A stretch of 64,000 bases of DNA. It comes from Roseibium album (GTDB lineage Bacteria; Pseudomonadota; Alphaproteobacteria; Rhizobiales; Stappiaceae). A program made the translations under genes and the position numbers. Shown here piece by piece: positions 27,190-35,432 of this stretch. Below the pieces are notes generated by a model. The model ran no database searches. It saw only the letters and a list, made by a program, of their open reading frames with translations, and was not told the origin of the DNA. The DNA is taken from contig CXTY01000004.1 in assembly GCA_001404055.1 (NCBI GenBank), positions 62,001 to 126,000 on the forward strand, given 5' to 3'. The stretch's first letter is position 1; each line of letters begins with the position of its first letter.

Positions 27190-29172
27190 ATGCCAAATTT
27201 TAGTAATATTTCCCTGTCCCGCCGCAGCCTGATGCTTGGCGCAGCGGCATCAGGTTTTTCTGCCGCGCTTCATCCCTATTCGGCATTGGCAAAAGAAGGC
27301 ACGGCTCACGTCAGATTGATGGAAACAACCGATCTTCACGTCCACGTCTTTCCTTATGATTATTACGGCGACCGCCCGACAGATACGGCGGGCCTTGCAC
27401 GCACAGCCACCTTGATCCGGCAAATCCGCGATGAGGCGACCAACTCCATCCTGGTCGACAATGGAGACTTCCTGCAGGGCAATCCGATGGGCGATTTTAT
27501 TGCCTATGAACGCGGAATGCGCGAAGGCAACACGCACCCGGTCATCAAGGGCATGAACGTTCTTAACTACGATGCGGCGACCGTGGGAAATCATGAATTC
27601 AATTACGGTCTGGATTTCATGATGAAGGTTCTCTCAGGTGCAAATTTCCCGGTTGTCTGTGCCAACCTGATCAAAGGCACAACGCTTGCCGGTAATGCGC
27701 GAGAAGACGATCTCTTCCTGAAACCTTATGTCATCATTGAAAAGGAAATTCAGGACGGCTCCGGCAAATCCTACCCGATCAAGATCGGTTTCATCGGTTT
27801 TGTACCACCGCAGATCATGAACTGGGACCGTCGCCATCTTGAAGGCAATGCCAACACTCGGGATATCGTTGAAACCGCCAGGGCATTTGTGCCTGAAATG
27901 CGCGAAAAAGGTTGCGATCTCGTGGTTGCGCTTTCGCACTCAGGCATCGATGCGAATGATTATTCCGAAGGCATGGAAAATGCTTCTTTGCACCTGGCTG
28001 CAATCGAAGGCATCGACGCGGTCTTTACCGGCCACCATCACCTGGTTTTTCCTGGACCCGCTTATGAAGGCCTGCCAGGCGTCGATATCCAAAACGGCAC
28101 TCTCTTTGGCAAACCAGCTGCAATGGGAGGCTTCTGGGGATCGCACCTAGGCGTGATAGACCTGATGATTGAACGCGATGGCAACGGCTGGCGTATCGCG
28201 AACTTTACCACCGGAGCGCGGCCAATCTACGAGAAAGAAGGCCGCAAGGTGACACCGCTGGTCGAAAGCCAACAGGATATCCTTGACGCAGCAAAAGAAG
28301 ACCATGAGGCGACATTGGCCTATGTGCGCAGACCCGTTGGCAAGACGTCTGCGCCACTTCACTCCTATTTTGCGCTTGTTGCCGATGATCCGAGTGTCCA
28401 AATCGTTTCCAGGGCACAAACCTGGTATATTGATCAGATGCTGAAGGGTACGGAGTGGGAAGGCTTGCCGATTTTGTCAGCAGCTGCCCCTTTCAAGGCC
28501 GGAGGTCGAGGCGGCCCGGATTATTATACAGACGTCCCGGTGGGTGATGTTGCCATCAAGAATGTCGCGGACCTCTACCTCTACCCGAATACCGTTCGCG
28601 CCGTTGCGATCAAGGGCAGCACAGTCAAGGAATGGCTTGAACGCTCTGCAGGGATTTTCCTTCAGGTCGAGCCAGGAAAGAATGACCAGCCTTTGGTCAA
28701 TCCGGAGTTCCCAAGCTACAATTTCGACGTCATTGATGGTGTTACTTACGAAATCGATCTCAGTCAGCCCTCCAAATACGGACCCAAGGGCGAACTACTC
28801 AATGAGAATGCCAGCAGAATTGTAGATCTGAAATTCAATGGCGCGCCCCTGGATATGGATGCGTCCTTTGTGGTGGCCACCAACAACTACCGCGCAAATG
28901 GCGGCGGTAATTTCCCTGGCATCAATGATGAAGTCGTCGTTTTTGTCGGCCCTGATACAAACAGGGATGTTCTGGTCCGCTATATTGTTGAGCAAGGTAC
29001 GATTAACCCGTCTGCCGACGCCAACTGGACCTTCAAGGAGATGCCGGAAACCACAGTTCTGTTTGAAACCGGACCTGGCGGTACAGAACACGCGCCATCT
29101 GTTGAGGGTGTAGCCATCGAACCTGCAGGCGATGGTGCGGACGGTTTTGCCCGTTACCGTATTGCTCTTTAA
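27190..29172 (+). CDS. cpdB: 2',3'-cyclic-nucleotide 2'-phosphodiesterase/3'-nucleotidase
   Basis: 660 aa. A Tat-type signal (SRRSLMLGAAASG, residues 10-22) directs folded export to the periplasm. The metallophosphoesterase domain shows TTDLHVH (about 46-52), DNGDFLQGNP (90-99), GNHEFNYG (133-140) and TGHHH further on. The C-terminal 5'-nucleotidase domain includes NYRANGGGNFPG, the substrate-base binding region. It matches the usual CpdB length and domain order. It should release nucleosides and phosphate from extracellular nucleotides. It has GGGAG before the start and stands alone. Confidence 0.92.
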   Translation: MPNFSNISLSRRSLMLGAAASGFSAALHPYSALAKEGTAHVRLMETTDLHVHVFPYDYYGDRPTDTAGLARTATLIRQIRDEATNSILVDNGDFLQGNPMGDFIAYERGMREGNTHPVIKGMNVLNYDAATVGNHEFNYGLDFMMKVLSGANFPVVCANLIKGTTLAGNAREDDLFLKPYVIIEKEIQDGSGKSYPIKIGFIGFVPPQIMNWDRRHLEGNANTRDIVETARAFVPEMREKGCDLVVALSHSGIDANDYSEGMENASLHLAAIEGIDAVFTGHHHLVFPGPAYEGLPGVDIQNGTLFGKPAAMGGFWGSHLGVIDLMIERDGNGWRIANFTTGARPIYEKEGRKVTPLVESQQDILDAAKEDHEATLAYVRRPVGKTSAPLHSYFALVADDPSVQIVSRAQTWYIDQMLKGTEWEGLPILSAAAPFKAGGRGGPDYYTDVPVGDVAIKNVADLYLYPNTVRAVAIKGSTVKEWLERSAGIFLQVEPGKNDQPLVNPEFPSYNFDVIDGVTYEIDLSQPSKYGPKGELLNENASRIVDLKFNGAPLDMDASFVVATNNYRANGGGNFPGINDEVVVFVGPDTNRDVLVRYIVEQGTINPSADANWTFKEMPETTVLFETGPGGTEHAPSVEGVAIEPAGDGADGFARYRIAL

Positions 29173-29322
29173 GGTGAGAACATAATCCGACCCACCGCAT
29201 TGTTGCGTGGGAAGGTTCCTGGAAATGGGCGCGGTCAAATGGCTGCGCCTGTTTTTACGTCCCGCTAGAAACGCAGCTCCTGCCCTTCGCCTGGCGGCAG
29301 ATCATGTCTGCATGGACAAAAA

Positions 29323-29345
29323 AACCTTCCCAAAGAGGGAAGGTT
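29323..29345 (-). terminator. Terminator of dksA, possibly bidirectional
   Basis: AACCTTCCC, loop AAAGA, GGGAAGGTT; on the minus strand it is followed by a run of Ts (TTTTTTTG). It lies between convergent cpdB and dksA. Confidence 0.75.
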
Positions 29346-29397
29346 TGGAAGTTTCTCGGATTTGCCCTGAATTGGCAAACCGGTCGTTCTCTGGAAA

Positions 29398-29814
29398 TCA
29401 GTCGTCGCGATAAACCTTTTCACGGCGCTCATGTGCTTCCTGTGCCTCAATCGACAATGTCGCAATCGGCCTGGCTTCGAGACGCCGCAATGAGATCGGC
29501 TCTCCGGTCTCTTCGCAATAGCCATAGCTCCCGTCGGCAATGCGTTCCAACGCGTCGTCGATCTTTGAAATCAGCTTCCGTTGACGGTCCCGAGCGCGCA
29601 GCTCTATGGAACGGTCTGTCTCAGACGACGCACGGTCGGCAAAGTCGGGATGGTTCTGGCTATCCTCCTGAAGGTTGGTAAGGGTCTCCTTACTCTCCTC
29701 AAGAATGCCTTCTTTCCAAACAAGCAATTTATTCCGAAAATATTCTCGTTGCCCGTCATTCATGAACGGCTCGTCCTCTGATGGGCGATATTCAGAGTCA
29801 ATTTCAATCGTCAT
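29398..29814 (-). CDS. dksA: DksA-type RNA polymerase-binding regulator with a reduced zinc finger
   Basis: 138 aa from the ATG at 29814 (GGAG about 8 nt upstream). The coiled-coil domain carries the tip motif D57-xx-D60-x-A62 (PDFADRA) needed by DksA to act in the polymerase secondary channel. The globular end has a single cysteine (C100 in GYCEETGEP) where the classical form has four zinc ligands. Such cysteine-poor DksA is known in alphaproteobacteria and can still function. It likely potentiates ppGpp control of rRNA and other promoters. Confidence 0.9.
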   Translation of the reverse strand: MTIEIDSEYRPSEDEPFMNDGQREYFRNKLLVWKEGILEESKETLTNLQEDSQNHPDFADRASSETDRSIELRARDRQRKLISKIDDALERIADGSYGYCEETGEPISLRRLEARPIATLSIEAQEAHERREKVYRDD

Positions 29815-29979
29815 CGATAGCTCCGGATTACCGTTATGCCGGGCGCAATATATAGGCGGTTCTCTCAGCCGACAACGGTTCATTTGGTAAAAAGAAAATC
29901 AAAGAAACTTTATATTTTTCAACTCCTTGTACCAAAATCGCAGGTATTCTGTACAAAATTTAAATGTTCAACATGCTTA

Positions 29980-30399
29980 CTAATCTGTGAATCGGCCAAG
30001 CTTGGCAAGCTCCACTTTCACACGCAGCTCAATCTCTTCCAGTACCGAATCAACTTTAGGGTCACCGCTGGTCTGACGTTGAGAAACTTGATGTGCAAGC
30101 ATCTCCAGTCGGTCTTCTGAAACCAGTCCTGCAAGCAAGTCGGCACGCACCGATTCAAGAGTATCCAGCAAGGAATGCCCACGTTTGGCGGCCTTTGACC
30201 GCCTCTCAGCGCGTTCATCTACCTCCTGTAGAGCGAGCAGAGCATCCATACCCTGGATCGCTGCGCCGCCCGCTGTCTGCGACGATTGAACGACTTCACC
30301 GCCAACATCCGGTGTGAATTGGTCCGGACTGGACGGAGATCGTTTTTTCGATCCCCTACCTTGCACTCCGGATATCGGCTTGTTGCTTGTGATACGCAT
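29980..30399 (-). CDS. fliX: Flagellar assembly regulator FliX
   Basis: 139 aa from the ATG at 30399 (MRITSNKPISG), the usual FliX start, preceded by GGAAAAG. Signature parts are ALLALQEVDERAERRSKAAK and GHSLLDTLESVRADLLAG. In Caulobacter FliX binds and regulates FlbD, the sigma-54 activator of flagellar genes, coupling class III/IV expression to basal body assembly. flgI lies divergently, as in Caulobacter. Sigma-54 promoters in this window fit a FliX-FlbD circuit, although flbD itself is not present. Confidence 0.92.
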   Translation of the reverse strand: MRITSNKPISGVQGRGSKKRSPSSPDQFTPDVGGEVVQSSQTAGGAAIQGMDALLALQEVDERAERRSKAAKRGHSLLDTLESVRADLLAGLVSEDRLEMLAHQVSQRQTSGDPKVDSVLEEIELRVKVELAKLGRFTD

Positions 30400-30630
30400 G
30401 ATCGCTTTTCCAGTTCGGCTGACGGCCACAGAGGCACAAACCATTCTGCTGTCTGTCAGAATCTGCCGGTAAGGGTAAATGAGTCCCTATACAGGAGGCA
30501 ATATTTGCCGGGCTGTAAAAGCAAATCATCAACCCAATTCGACACTTTTGCGTGGATATGCCCGTCATTGTACCAGCAAACATCGCAGAATCCGGTCACT
30601 TTTCTGCAATGAGCTGAGCGCGCCCTCAAA

Positions 30631-30647
30631 GTGGCACGACTCTCGCA
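30631..30647 (+). promoter_or_regulatory. Sigma-54 (RpoN) promoter of flgI operon
   Basis: GTGGCACGACTCTCGCA: full TGGCACG at -24, GG and GC ten bases apart, one mismatch in the -12 element (TCGC for TTGC). Transcription would start near 30658, about 58 bp before the favoured flgI start. Confidence 0.65.
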
Positions 30648-30715
30648 TTACGCAATACCAAGAAATTGCGGTCGGCATGTCTCGCCGGATCCTGAACAAC
30701 GGGCCAGAAATTGTA

Positions 30716-31858
30716 ATGCGATATTTGGGTAAACAGATTTCAGGACGGTTAGGGCGGTTCGCTCTGATCGCGGCCACATTCGTGCTCTGGGCCGCGACAC
30801 TCCTAACAGCTGCAAATGCCGCCTCGCGGATCAAGGATATCGCAGATTTCGAAGGTATCCGGGAAAACCAATTGATCGGCTACGGCCTGGTTGTCGGCTT
30901 GAACGGCACCGGCGACAGTCTCAATAACTCGCCTTTTACGCAACAGAGCCTGCAGGCCATGTTGGAACGGCTGGGTGTAAACACCCGGAACGTAGACCTG
31001 AACACTGATACAGTTGCCGCAGTTATGGTAACGGCCAACTTGCCTCCTTTTTCAACGCAGGGCACGCGCATTGACGTCAATGTCAGCGCATTGGGCGATT
31101 CTGAATCTCTTCAGGGCGGCACACTTCTCGTCACTCCGCTGGTCGGTGCCGATGGTGAAGTCTATGCGATCGCCCAGGGTTCTATTGCAATCGGCGGATT
31201 TTCGGCTCAAGCAGATGCTGCATCAGTTGTCCGCGGCGTCCCAACCGCCGGTCGAATTGCAAACGGTGGATTGGTCGAGCGCGAGCTTGACTTCAAACTC
31301 GCTTCGCTGACAACCTTGCGCCTTGCCTTAAGGAACCCGGACCTGACGACAGCGCGCCGCGTCGCTTTGTCGATCAACGAACTGATCGGCATGCCGACTG
31401 CAGAGCCGCTTGACCCGGCAACCGTGCGTCTGGATCTGCCACGGCAATATGACGGCAACATTGTTGACCTCCTGACTGACATTGAACAGCTCATTGTCGA
31501 ACCCGACCTTGCTGCCCGTATCGTAATTGACGAAAACTCAGGCATCATCGTCATGGGTCAGGATGTGAAAGTGTCCATGGTTGCTGTTGCACAGGGCAAC
31601 CTGACCGTGACGATCGCGGAATCTCCGCAGGTATCACAGCCCCTTCCCTTCTCAGGCGGTCAGACAGCGGTTGTTCCGCGCTCAGAGGTCGGCATTGAGG
31701 AAGATGGCACGAAGCTCGCAATCGTTCCCAAAACAGTCACGCTGAGGCAACTGGTCGACGGGTTGAATGCGCTTGGCATCGGGCCCCGTGACATGATCTC
31801 CATCTTGCAGGCGATCAAGGCTTCCGGTGCCTTGCAAGCAGACATTGAGGTGCTGTGA
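30716..31858 (+). CDS. flgI: Flagellar P-ring protein FlgI
   Basis: 380 aa from the ATG at 30716, giving a clean export signal (FALIAATFVLWAATLLTAANA) and mature start SRIKDIADFEGIRENQLIGYG. An in-frame ATG at 30677 would add 13 residues; it lies about 20 nt after the predicted transcription start, so it cannot be excluded. Conserved segments include GLNGTGDS, GGTLLVTPLVGADGEVYA and the C-terminal DMISILQAIKASGALQADI. It forms the P ring in the periplasm. Confidence 0.97.
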   Translation: MRYLGKQISGRLGRFALIAATFVLWAATLLTAANAASRIKDIADFEGIRENQLIGYGLVVGLNGTGDSLNNSPFTQQSLQAMLERLGVNTRNVDLNTDTVAAVMVTANLPPFSTQGTRIDVNVSALGDSESLQGGTLLVTPLVGADGEVYAIAQGSIAIGGFSAQADAASVVRGVPTAGRIANGGLVERELDFKLASLTTLRLALRNPDLTTARRVALSINELIGMPTAEPLDPATVRLDLPRQYDGNIVDLLTDIEQLIVEPDLAARIVIDENSGIIVMGQDVKVSMVAVAQGNLTVTIAESPQVSQPLPFSGGQTAVVPRSEVGIEEDGTKLAIVPKTVTLRQLVDGLNALGIGPRDMISILQAIKASGALQADIEVL

Positions 31859-32169
31859 TGCTTCAGCCAATCGCACCACCTGCTAATCAGGGTAACCCGC
31901 TGGATACCATTCGCGGTGTAGACGTCACCAACAAGTCGGCGGTCCGCGAGGCCGCAAAAGAGTTTGAAGCCGTGTTTTTGAACACGATGCTCCAACAAAT
32001 GTTCACCGGTCTCGAAAACGGTGGCACCTGGGGCAAAGGTCACGGGGCGGATGCCTGGCAGAGCCTTTTGATTGACGAATATGCGCGATCCATCTCCGAG
32101 GTCGGAGGTATCGGCCTTGCAGATAGTGTCGAGCGCGAACTTATCGCTTTGCAGGAGGGGGCAAAATGA
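31858..32169 (+). CDS. Rod-binding protein (FlgJ N-terminal type, CheL-like)
   Basis: 103 aa. The rod-binding motif REAAKEFEAVFLNTMLQQMF and LLIDEYARSISEVGGIGLAD match the N-terminal domain of FlgJ. The muramidase domain of enterobacterial FlgJ is absent, as usual in alphaproteobacteria, so another enzyme must open the wall. The start shares its A with the flgI stop (TGATG), and the end overlaps the next gene by four bases. Confidence 0.93.
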   Translation: MLQPIAPPANQGNPLDTIRGVDVTNKSAVREAAKEFEAVFLNTMLQQMFTGLENGGTWGKGHGADAWQSLLIDEYARSISEVGGIGLADSVERELIALQEGAK

Positions 32170-32660
32170 CAGCTCAGCCAAATTCAACTGCGTTTCCATT
32201 TTCACTGGAACGGCCGACCAACCCACAAGAGGCTGAAAATTTTTGCACAGCGCTGTCTGGAACAATGGAAGCACTGTTGTCCGTCATCGAAATGGAAACC
32301 GATCTTGTGCGGGCAGGAAAATTGCGGGAAGCCGGTGAGCTTCAGCCAGACAAGGCACGGCTGATCCACGAATACACACGTGGCATGATGACCGCCAAGG
32401 AACATGCCATTGCACTGGGAAATCTTTCGCCAGCATCCACACAGTCGCTAAGGCGTCAGCACAGCGAGTTTCAACCGGTCCTTCGGATTAATCTGGCGGT
32501 TCTGTCCACCGCCCGCGATGTGGCAAACAACATTGTATCCACGGTCGCAAAAGTGGCGGGCGCAAAGAACGCGGCCGCACCAACAACATACGGACGAACT
32601 GGTTCTGCACCCACAGGACCTCAATCCGCTCGCGGAATTGCCATTAATCAGGCTCTCTGA
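32166..32660 (+). CDS. FlgN-like flagellar export chaperone candidate
   Basis: 164 aa, translationally coupled to the rod-binding gene (ATGA). It is predominantly helical: FCTALSGTMEALLSVIEMET, LVRAGKLREAGELQPDKARL and a C-terminal Ala/Thr/Gly-rich tail. Size, helical content, the ET-x(n)-L-x-x-K-A-x-L pattern and position fit the FlgN family, which guards FlgK and FlgL before export, but the match is weak. It is followed by a strong terminator, so it ends the flgI operon. Confidence 0.55.
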   Translation: MTAQPNSTAFPFSLERPTNPQEAENFCTALSGTMEALLSVIEMETDLVRAGKLREAGELQPDKARLIHEYTRGMMTAKEHAIALGNLSPASTQSLRRQHSEFQPVLRINLAVLSTARDVANNIVSTVAKVAGAKNAAAPTTYGRTGSAPTGPQSARGIAINQAL

Positions 32661-32703
32661 TTATTTTGATCCCAGCCTGCTGGCCTAAACACCAGTCAAA
32701 AAG

Positions 32704-32727
32704 CTCCCTCTCGCAGGGAGTTTTTTT
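32704..32727 (+). terminator. Rho-independent terminator of the flgI operon
   Basis: CTCCCT, loop CTCGC, AGGGAG, then seven Ts, 44 bp after the stop of the FlgN-like gene. Confidence 0.85.
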
Positions 32728-32917
32728 CGTTCTGGCGGGAACGGTGCCTACCCGAGTCGTCAATGGCGTTACGGGAATACGGCAACGAATCAGGAACAGA
32801 TGCATTCCAATCGAACACGCACATTAAATTCCTAATTTTTTCGTTAACAGAAGATTCATATCCCCACGTTATAACTGCCAATACTCGGGAAATGTAAATC
32901 TTACCCCGGAGGAGAAG

Positions 32918-33313
32918 ATGTTGGATACGGGATTGGCCCGGCCGCCTTCGCCGACCTATACGGCGATTACGCCGACCACGCGGGCTCCGGAACGTAACGA
33001 ACCCGCAGCAAGAACTGAATTGCCGGCCGAAAATACAGTGAGGCCATCCAGCGAAACCGAGGATGGCCAACCTACCAATTATCGCGCCCGGGCGGAAACT
33101 TCTCGATTTGAGGACACATCCTCAAACCTGGAGCGGCGTCATATAGTGGACCCGGAAAGCGAAAGCGTGATTTACGTCGCTACAAACACTGAAACTGGCG
33201 AAATCGTTCGTCAGGTGCCAAGTGAAACGCTTCGCAGACTGCGTGCCTATAGCAAGGCAATTGCCTCTCAGGACCAGGCAATGGCAAATCAGGGTGTCCA
33301 GCGGACCGTGTAA
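32918..33313 (+). CDS. FlaG-like flagellar protein
   Basis: 131 aa, with strong GGAGGAG 6 nt before the ATG. The N-terminal 75 residues are low complexity (Pro, Thr, Glu). The C-terminal part (RRHIVDPESESVIYVATNTE, TGEIVRQVPSETLRRLRAY) resembles FlaG, whose core is an IVxVxDxxTGEVIRQIPxE motif. FlaG proteins affect filament length. The position just before the flagellins supports the call. A hairpin without T-run (33345-33370) follows. Confidence 0.65.
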   Translation: MLDTGLARPPSPTYTAITPTTRAPERNEPAARTELPAENTVRPSSETEDGQPTNYRARAETSRFEDTSSNLERRHIVDPESESVIYVATNTETGEIVRQVPSETLRRLRAYSKAIASQDQAMANQGVQRTV

Positions 33314-33344
33314 CTCGGCCCGCTATTTCCTTTGTTAGATTGAA

Positions 33345-33370
33345 CGCCCACAAAAACCTGCTTGTGGGCG
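33345..33370 (+). terminator. Hairpin behind the FlaG-like gene
   Basis: CGCCCACAA, eight-base loop, TTGTGGGCG: 9-bp perfect arms 31 bp after the stop codon. No T-run follows, so it is a terminator or mRNA-end structure only by position. Confidence 0.45.
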
Positions 33371-33385
33371 CCACTCGCAACGCCT

Positions 33386-33430
33386 TGGCGACTTTTACGA
33401 AGCTGGCACTTCTACTTTTACAAGTCGCCA
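33386..33430. repeat. Inverted repeat in the pre-flagellin region
   Basis: TGGCGACTT (33386-33394) and AAGTCGCCA (33422-33430) are perfect 9-bp arms around a 27-base loop that itself contains GAAG/CTTC. It lies between the FlaG-like gene and the structured region upstream of flagellin 1. Confidence 0.4.
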
Positions 33431-33660
33431 CAATTGACTGGACAGGCCGCAAGGTCTCAATCGGTTATCCTTGTTGAACTTTGCAACAGGCGCTTCCGGC
33501 CGCGCCTAAATCGACAAGTCAGCCACCCCTCCCCACCCACCGACTTCCTGACTGGCTTCTGCAACTTCTCCGCCGCTGTCACCTCTATATTCTTAAACAT
33601 TACCGGCACCAAAATATCTAAGACATCCAACATCGCGACTTTAAAGTGATGATCGAGACC

Positions 33661-33778
33661 TTGGAGGTGGTGGCAAGTAAAGTGCTTTTGGTTGGCACCA
33701 ACAAAGGTTATGCCAATTCGCTGGTTCAGATGATGAAGTAATCATTCTCACTCACACCTCTTAGTCCGCCACCTCCAA
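33661..33778 (+). ncRNA. Candidate structured leader or small RNA upstream of flagellin 1
   Basis: A 13-bp outer stem joins 33661-33673 (TTGGAGGTGGTGG) to 33766-33778 (CCGCCACCTCCAA), all pairs formed in RNA with one U-G wobble. The enclosed 92 bases can form small hairpins, including TTGGT/ACCAA near 33690 and ATGAT/ATCAT near 33735. More hairpins follow: CTGAG...GGGCAAACGCCC...CTCAG (33793-33845) and CAGCC/GGCTG (33849-33863). It ends about 225 bp before the flagellin 1 start. A 30-codon open frame (33649-33741) overlaps it but lacks a ribosome binding site. A published Rhizobiales flagellar leader motif (flg-Rhizobiales) exists; whether this matches it cannot be judged here. Confidence 0.35.
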
Positions 33779-34004
33779 CAGGCCTGAAAACACTGAGGTT
33801 GCTCGACAAAACCAATACACACGGGCAAACGCCCTTAAATCTCAGGGACAGCCATCAAGGCTGCCACGATTGATTTGGTTACGAACCATTAAGGTTAAAA
33901 TACGCTAACCATATAATTTTACAGCTTGTTTTCTAGTTCAAGGCTTGATGGTGGCGAACCCAGAACGGGTTCTCATATCTCGTATTCCTAGAAGGGAAAC
34001 AACA

Positions 34005-35144
34005 ATGGCTGATATTGCAATTTCGAGCGCAGTGCGCTCAAACCTCAGTGCTCTCCAGACAACCTCCAAAATGATGAGCTCCGTGCAGGAAAAGCTTGCA
34101 ACGGGTAAGAAAGTGAACTCGGCTCTTGATAACCCGAATTCATTCTTCACAGCTAAAGGCTTGGAAAACCGCGCCAGCGATCTGTCCACCCTGCTCGACG
34201 ACATGGGCCAGTCCGTCCAGACACTTAAAGCAGCGGACAAAGGCATCGAGGCAATTTCAGAACTGGTGGACGCCGCAAAGGCAAAAGCCAACCAGGCCGC
34301 ACAAACGACTGACCAGGACGAACGCAGTCAGTATGTATCTGAATACAACGAACTGCTGACGCAGGTTGAAGATTTGGCAAAAGACGCCGGTTACAAGGGC
34401 AAAAACCTGCTTTCCGGCTCTGGTAACGACCTTTCGGTGACATTTAACGAAGACGGCACGTCTTCTTTGTCTATTACCGCTGTCGATTACACTGATGCCA
34501 GCTCCTCAACTGGGCTGAATTTGTCAGACCTGGCTGCCGGCGCTTCCGGTAGTGCTACCATTGGTCTGTCGACAACCATGTCCGTAACTTCGGACGTGTT
34601 GACCGACTCAGCAAATTTCGTCGCGGGTGATACTCTTACCTTCTCCGATACGAACGGCACCGAGCTGGCCTCATTTGAGGTAACCGCAACGACCACAGTC
34701 GGCGACCTGCAGGCTGCGATCGACGACATCGACGGTGCGGATAGTACTCTGGCAACTGGCTCGATCACAGTTGACGCTTCTTTTCAGTTGAGTGTTACAA
34801 GTGCCGGCACCGGAACGCTTGCCGATGACACGACCAACGGAGCCAATTCTGGTTTTGCCTCCGATGCCGCGATCGATACAGTATTGGACAACCTCACTTC
34901 TGCGCAGAACACTTTGCGCTCGCAGGCGTCCACTTTCGGTACCAATCTGTCAATCGTTGAAAACCGCCAGGATTTCACGAACGCCATGATCAATACGCTG
35001 GAAGAAGGCGCTGGCAAGTTGACGCTGGCTGATACGAACGAAGAAGGTGTGAACTTGCTGTCTCTGCAGACTCAGCAGTCTCTTGCTTCAACGTCTCTGT
35101 CTTTGGCCTCTCAGGCCGACCAGAACGTGCTTCGCTTGTTCTAA
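34005..35144 (+). CDS. Flagellin 1
   Basis: 379 aa from the ATG at 34005 (GAAGGGAAAC upstream). The N-terminal D0/D1 helices (SSAVRSNLSALQTTSKMMSS, LATGKKVNSALDNPNSFFTA) and C-terminal D0/D1 (TFGTNLSIVENRQDFTNAMI, TLADTNEEGVNLLSLQTQQS) are alphaproteobacterial flagellin. The middle (about 170-300) is a Thr/Ser/Asp-rich variable domain and is about 120 residues shorter than in the other two copies. No export signal, as expected for flagellar type III export. It has its own terminator. Confidence 0.97.
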   Translation: MADIAISSAVRSNLSALQTTSKMMSSVQEKLATGKKVNSALDNPNSFFTAKGLENRASDLSTLLDDMGQSVQTLKAADKGIEAISELVDAAKAKANQAAQTTDQDERSQYVSEYNELLTQVEDLAKDAGYKGKNLLSGSGNDLSVTFNEDGTSSLSITAVDYTDASSSTGLNLSDLAAGASGSATIGLSTTMSVTSDVLTDSANFVAGDTLTFSDTNGTELASFEVTATTTVGDLQAAIDDIDGADSTLATGSITVDASFQLSVTSAGTGTLADDTTNGANSGFASDAAIDTVLDNLTSAQNTLRSQASTFGTNLSIVENRQDFTNAMINTLEEGAGKLTLADTNEEGVNLLSLQTQQSLASTSLSLASQADQNVLRLF

Positions 35145-35166
35145 GTCAGAATCAAAACGAGAATCG

Positions 35167-35194
35167 AAAGGCGGGCTTCGGCCCGCCTTTTTTT
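35167..35194 (+). terminator. Strong Rho-independent terminator of flagellin 1
   Basis: AAAGGCGGGC, tetraloop TTCG, GCCCGCCTTT and more Ts: a 10-bp stem with a UUCG loop, 22 bp after the stop. Confidence 0.92.
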
Positions 35195-35432
35195 GTGTTT
35201 TTCAGCCTAGGGTTTAACCTTTCACGTCCCTCCCCTTTGTGAGAACATCTCTCTTTCCTATTTTTTCATAAAAAAATCGGCGATTTTCTGCGCAATTCCA
35301 ATGCGTTAACGCCTCATTTACCTTAAAATGCGACCAAATTAACTAATGGTTAGGGTTAACAAGACATGCTCCTAATCAACCTGTTCAGGATGAGCAGAAG
35401 AAAATTTTGACCCCAGGAAAGGGATTAATCAG
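35195..35432. other. Leader/promoter region of flagellin 2
   Basis: AT-rich relative to the window. TTAA-CTAATGG-TTAG (around 35338-35353), one base off a CtrA box, and several TTAAC words are present. No sigma-54 element found. The mRNA leader may be a target of FlbT by analogy with Caulobacter, which is inference. Confidence 0.4.

Larger units (their letters stand above)
33314..34004. other. Long non-coding stretch before flagellin 1
   Basis: 691 bp without a convincing gene. It contains the hairpins at 33345-33370 and 33386-33430, the structured segment 33661-33863, and TTAACC/GGTTAA half-sites around 33885-33910. No sigma-54 or exact CtrA box was found close to the start codon. Confidence 0.6.

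Noticed and set aside
32732..32747. Sigma-54-like GG-N10-GC (CTGGCGGGAACGGTGC) before the FlaG-like gene
   Set aside because: Only spacing fits; both elements deviate from consensus and it abuts a terminator 170 bp from the start codon.
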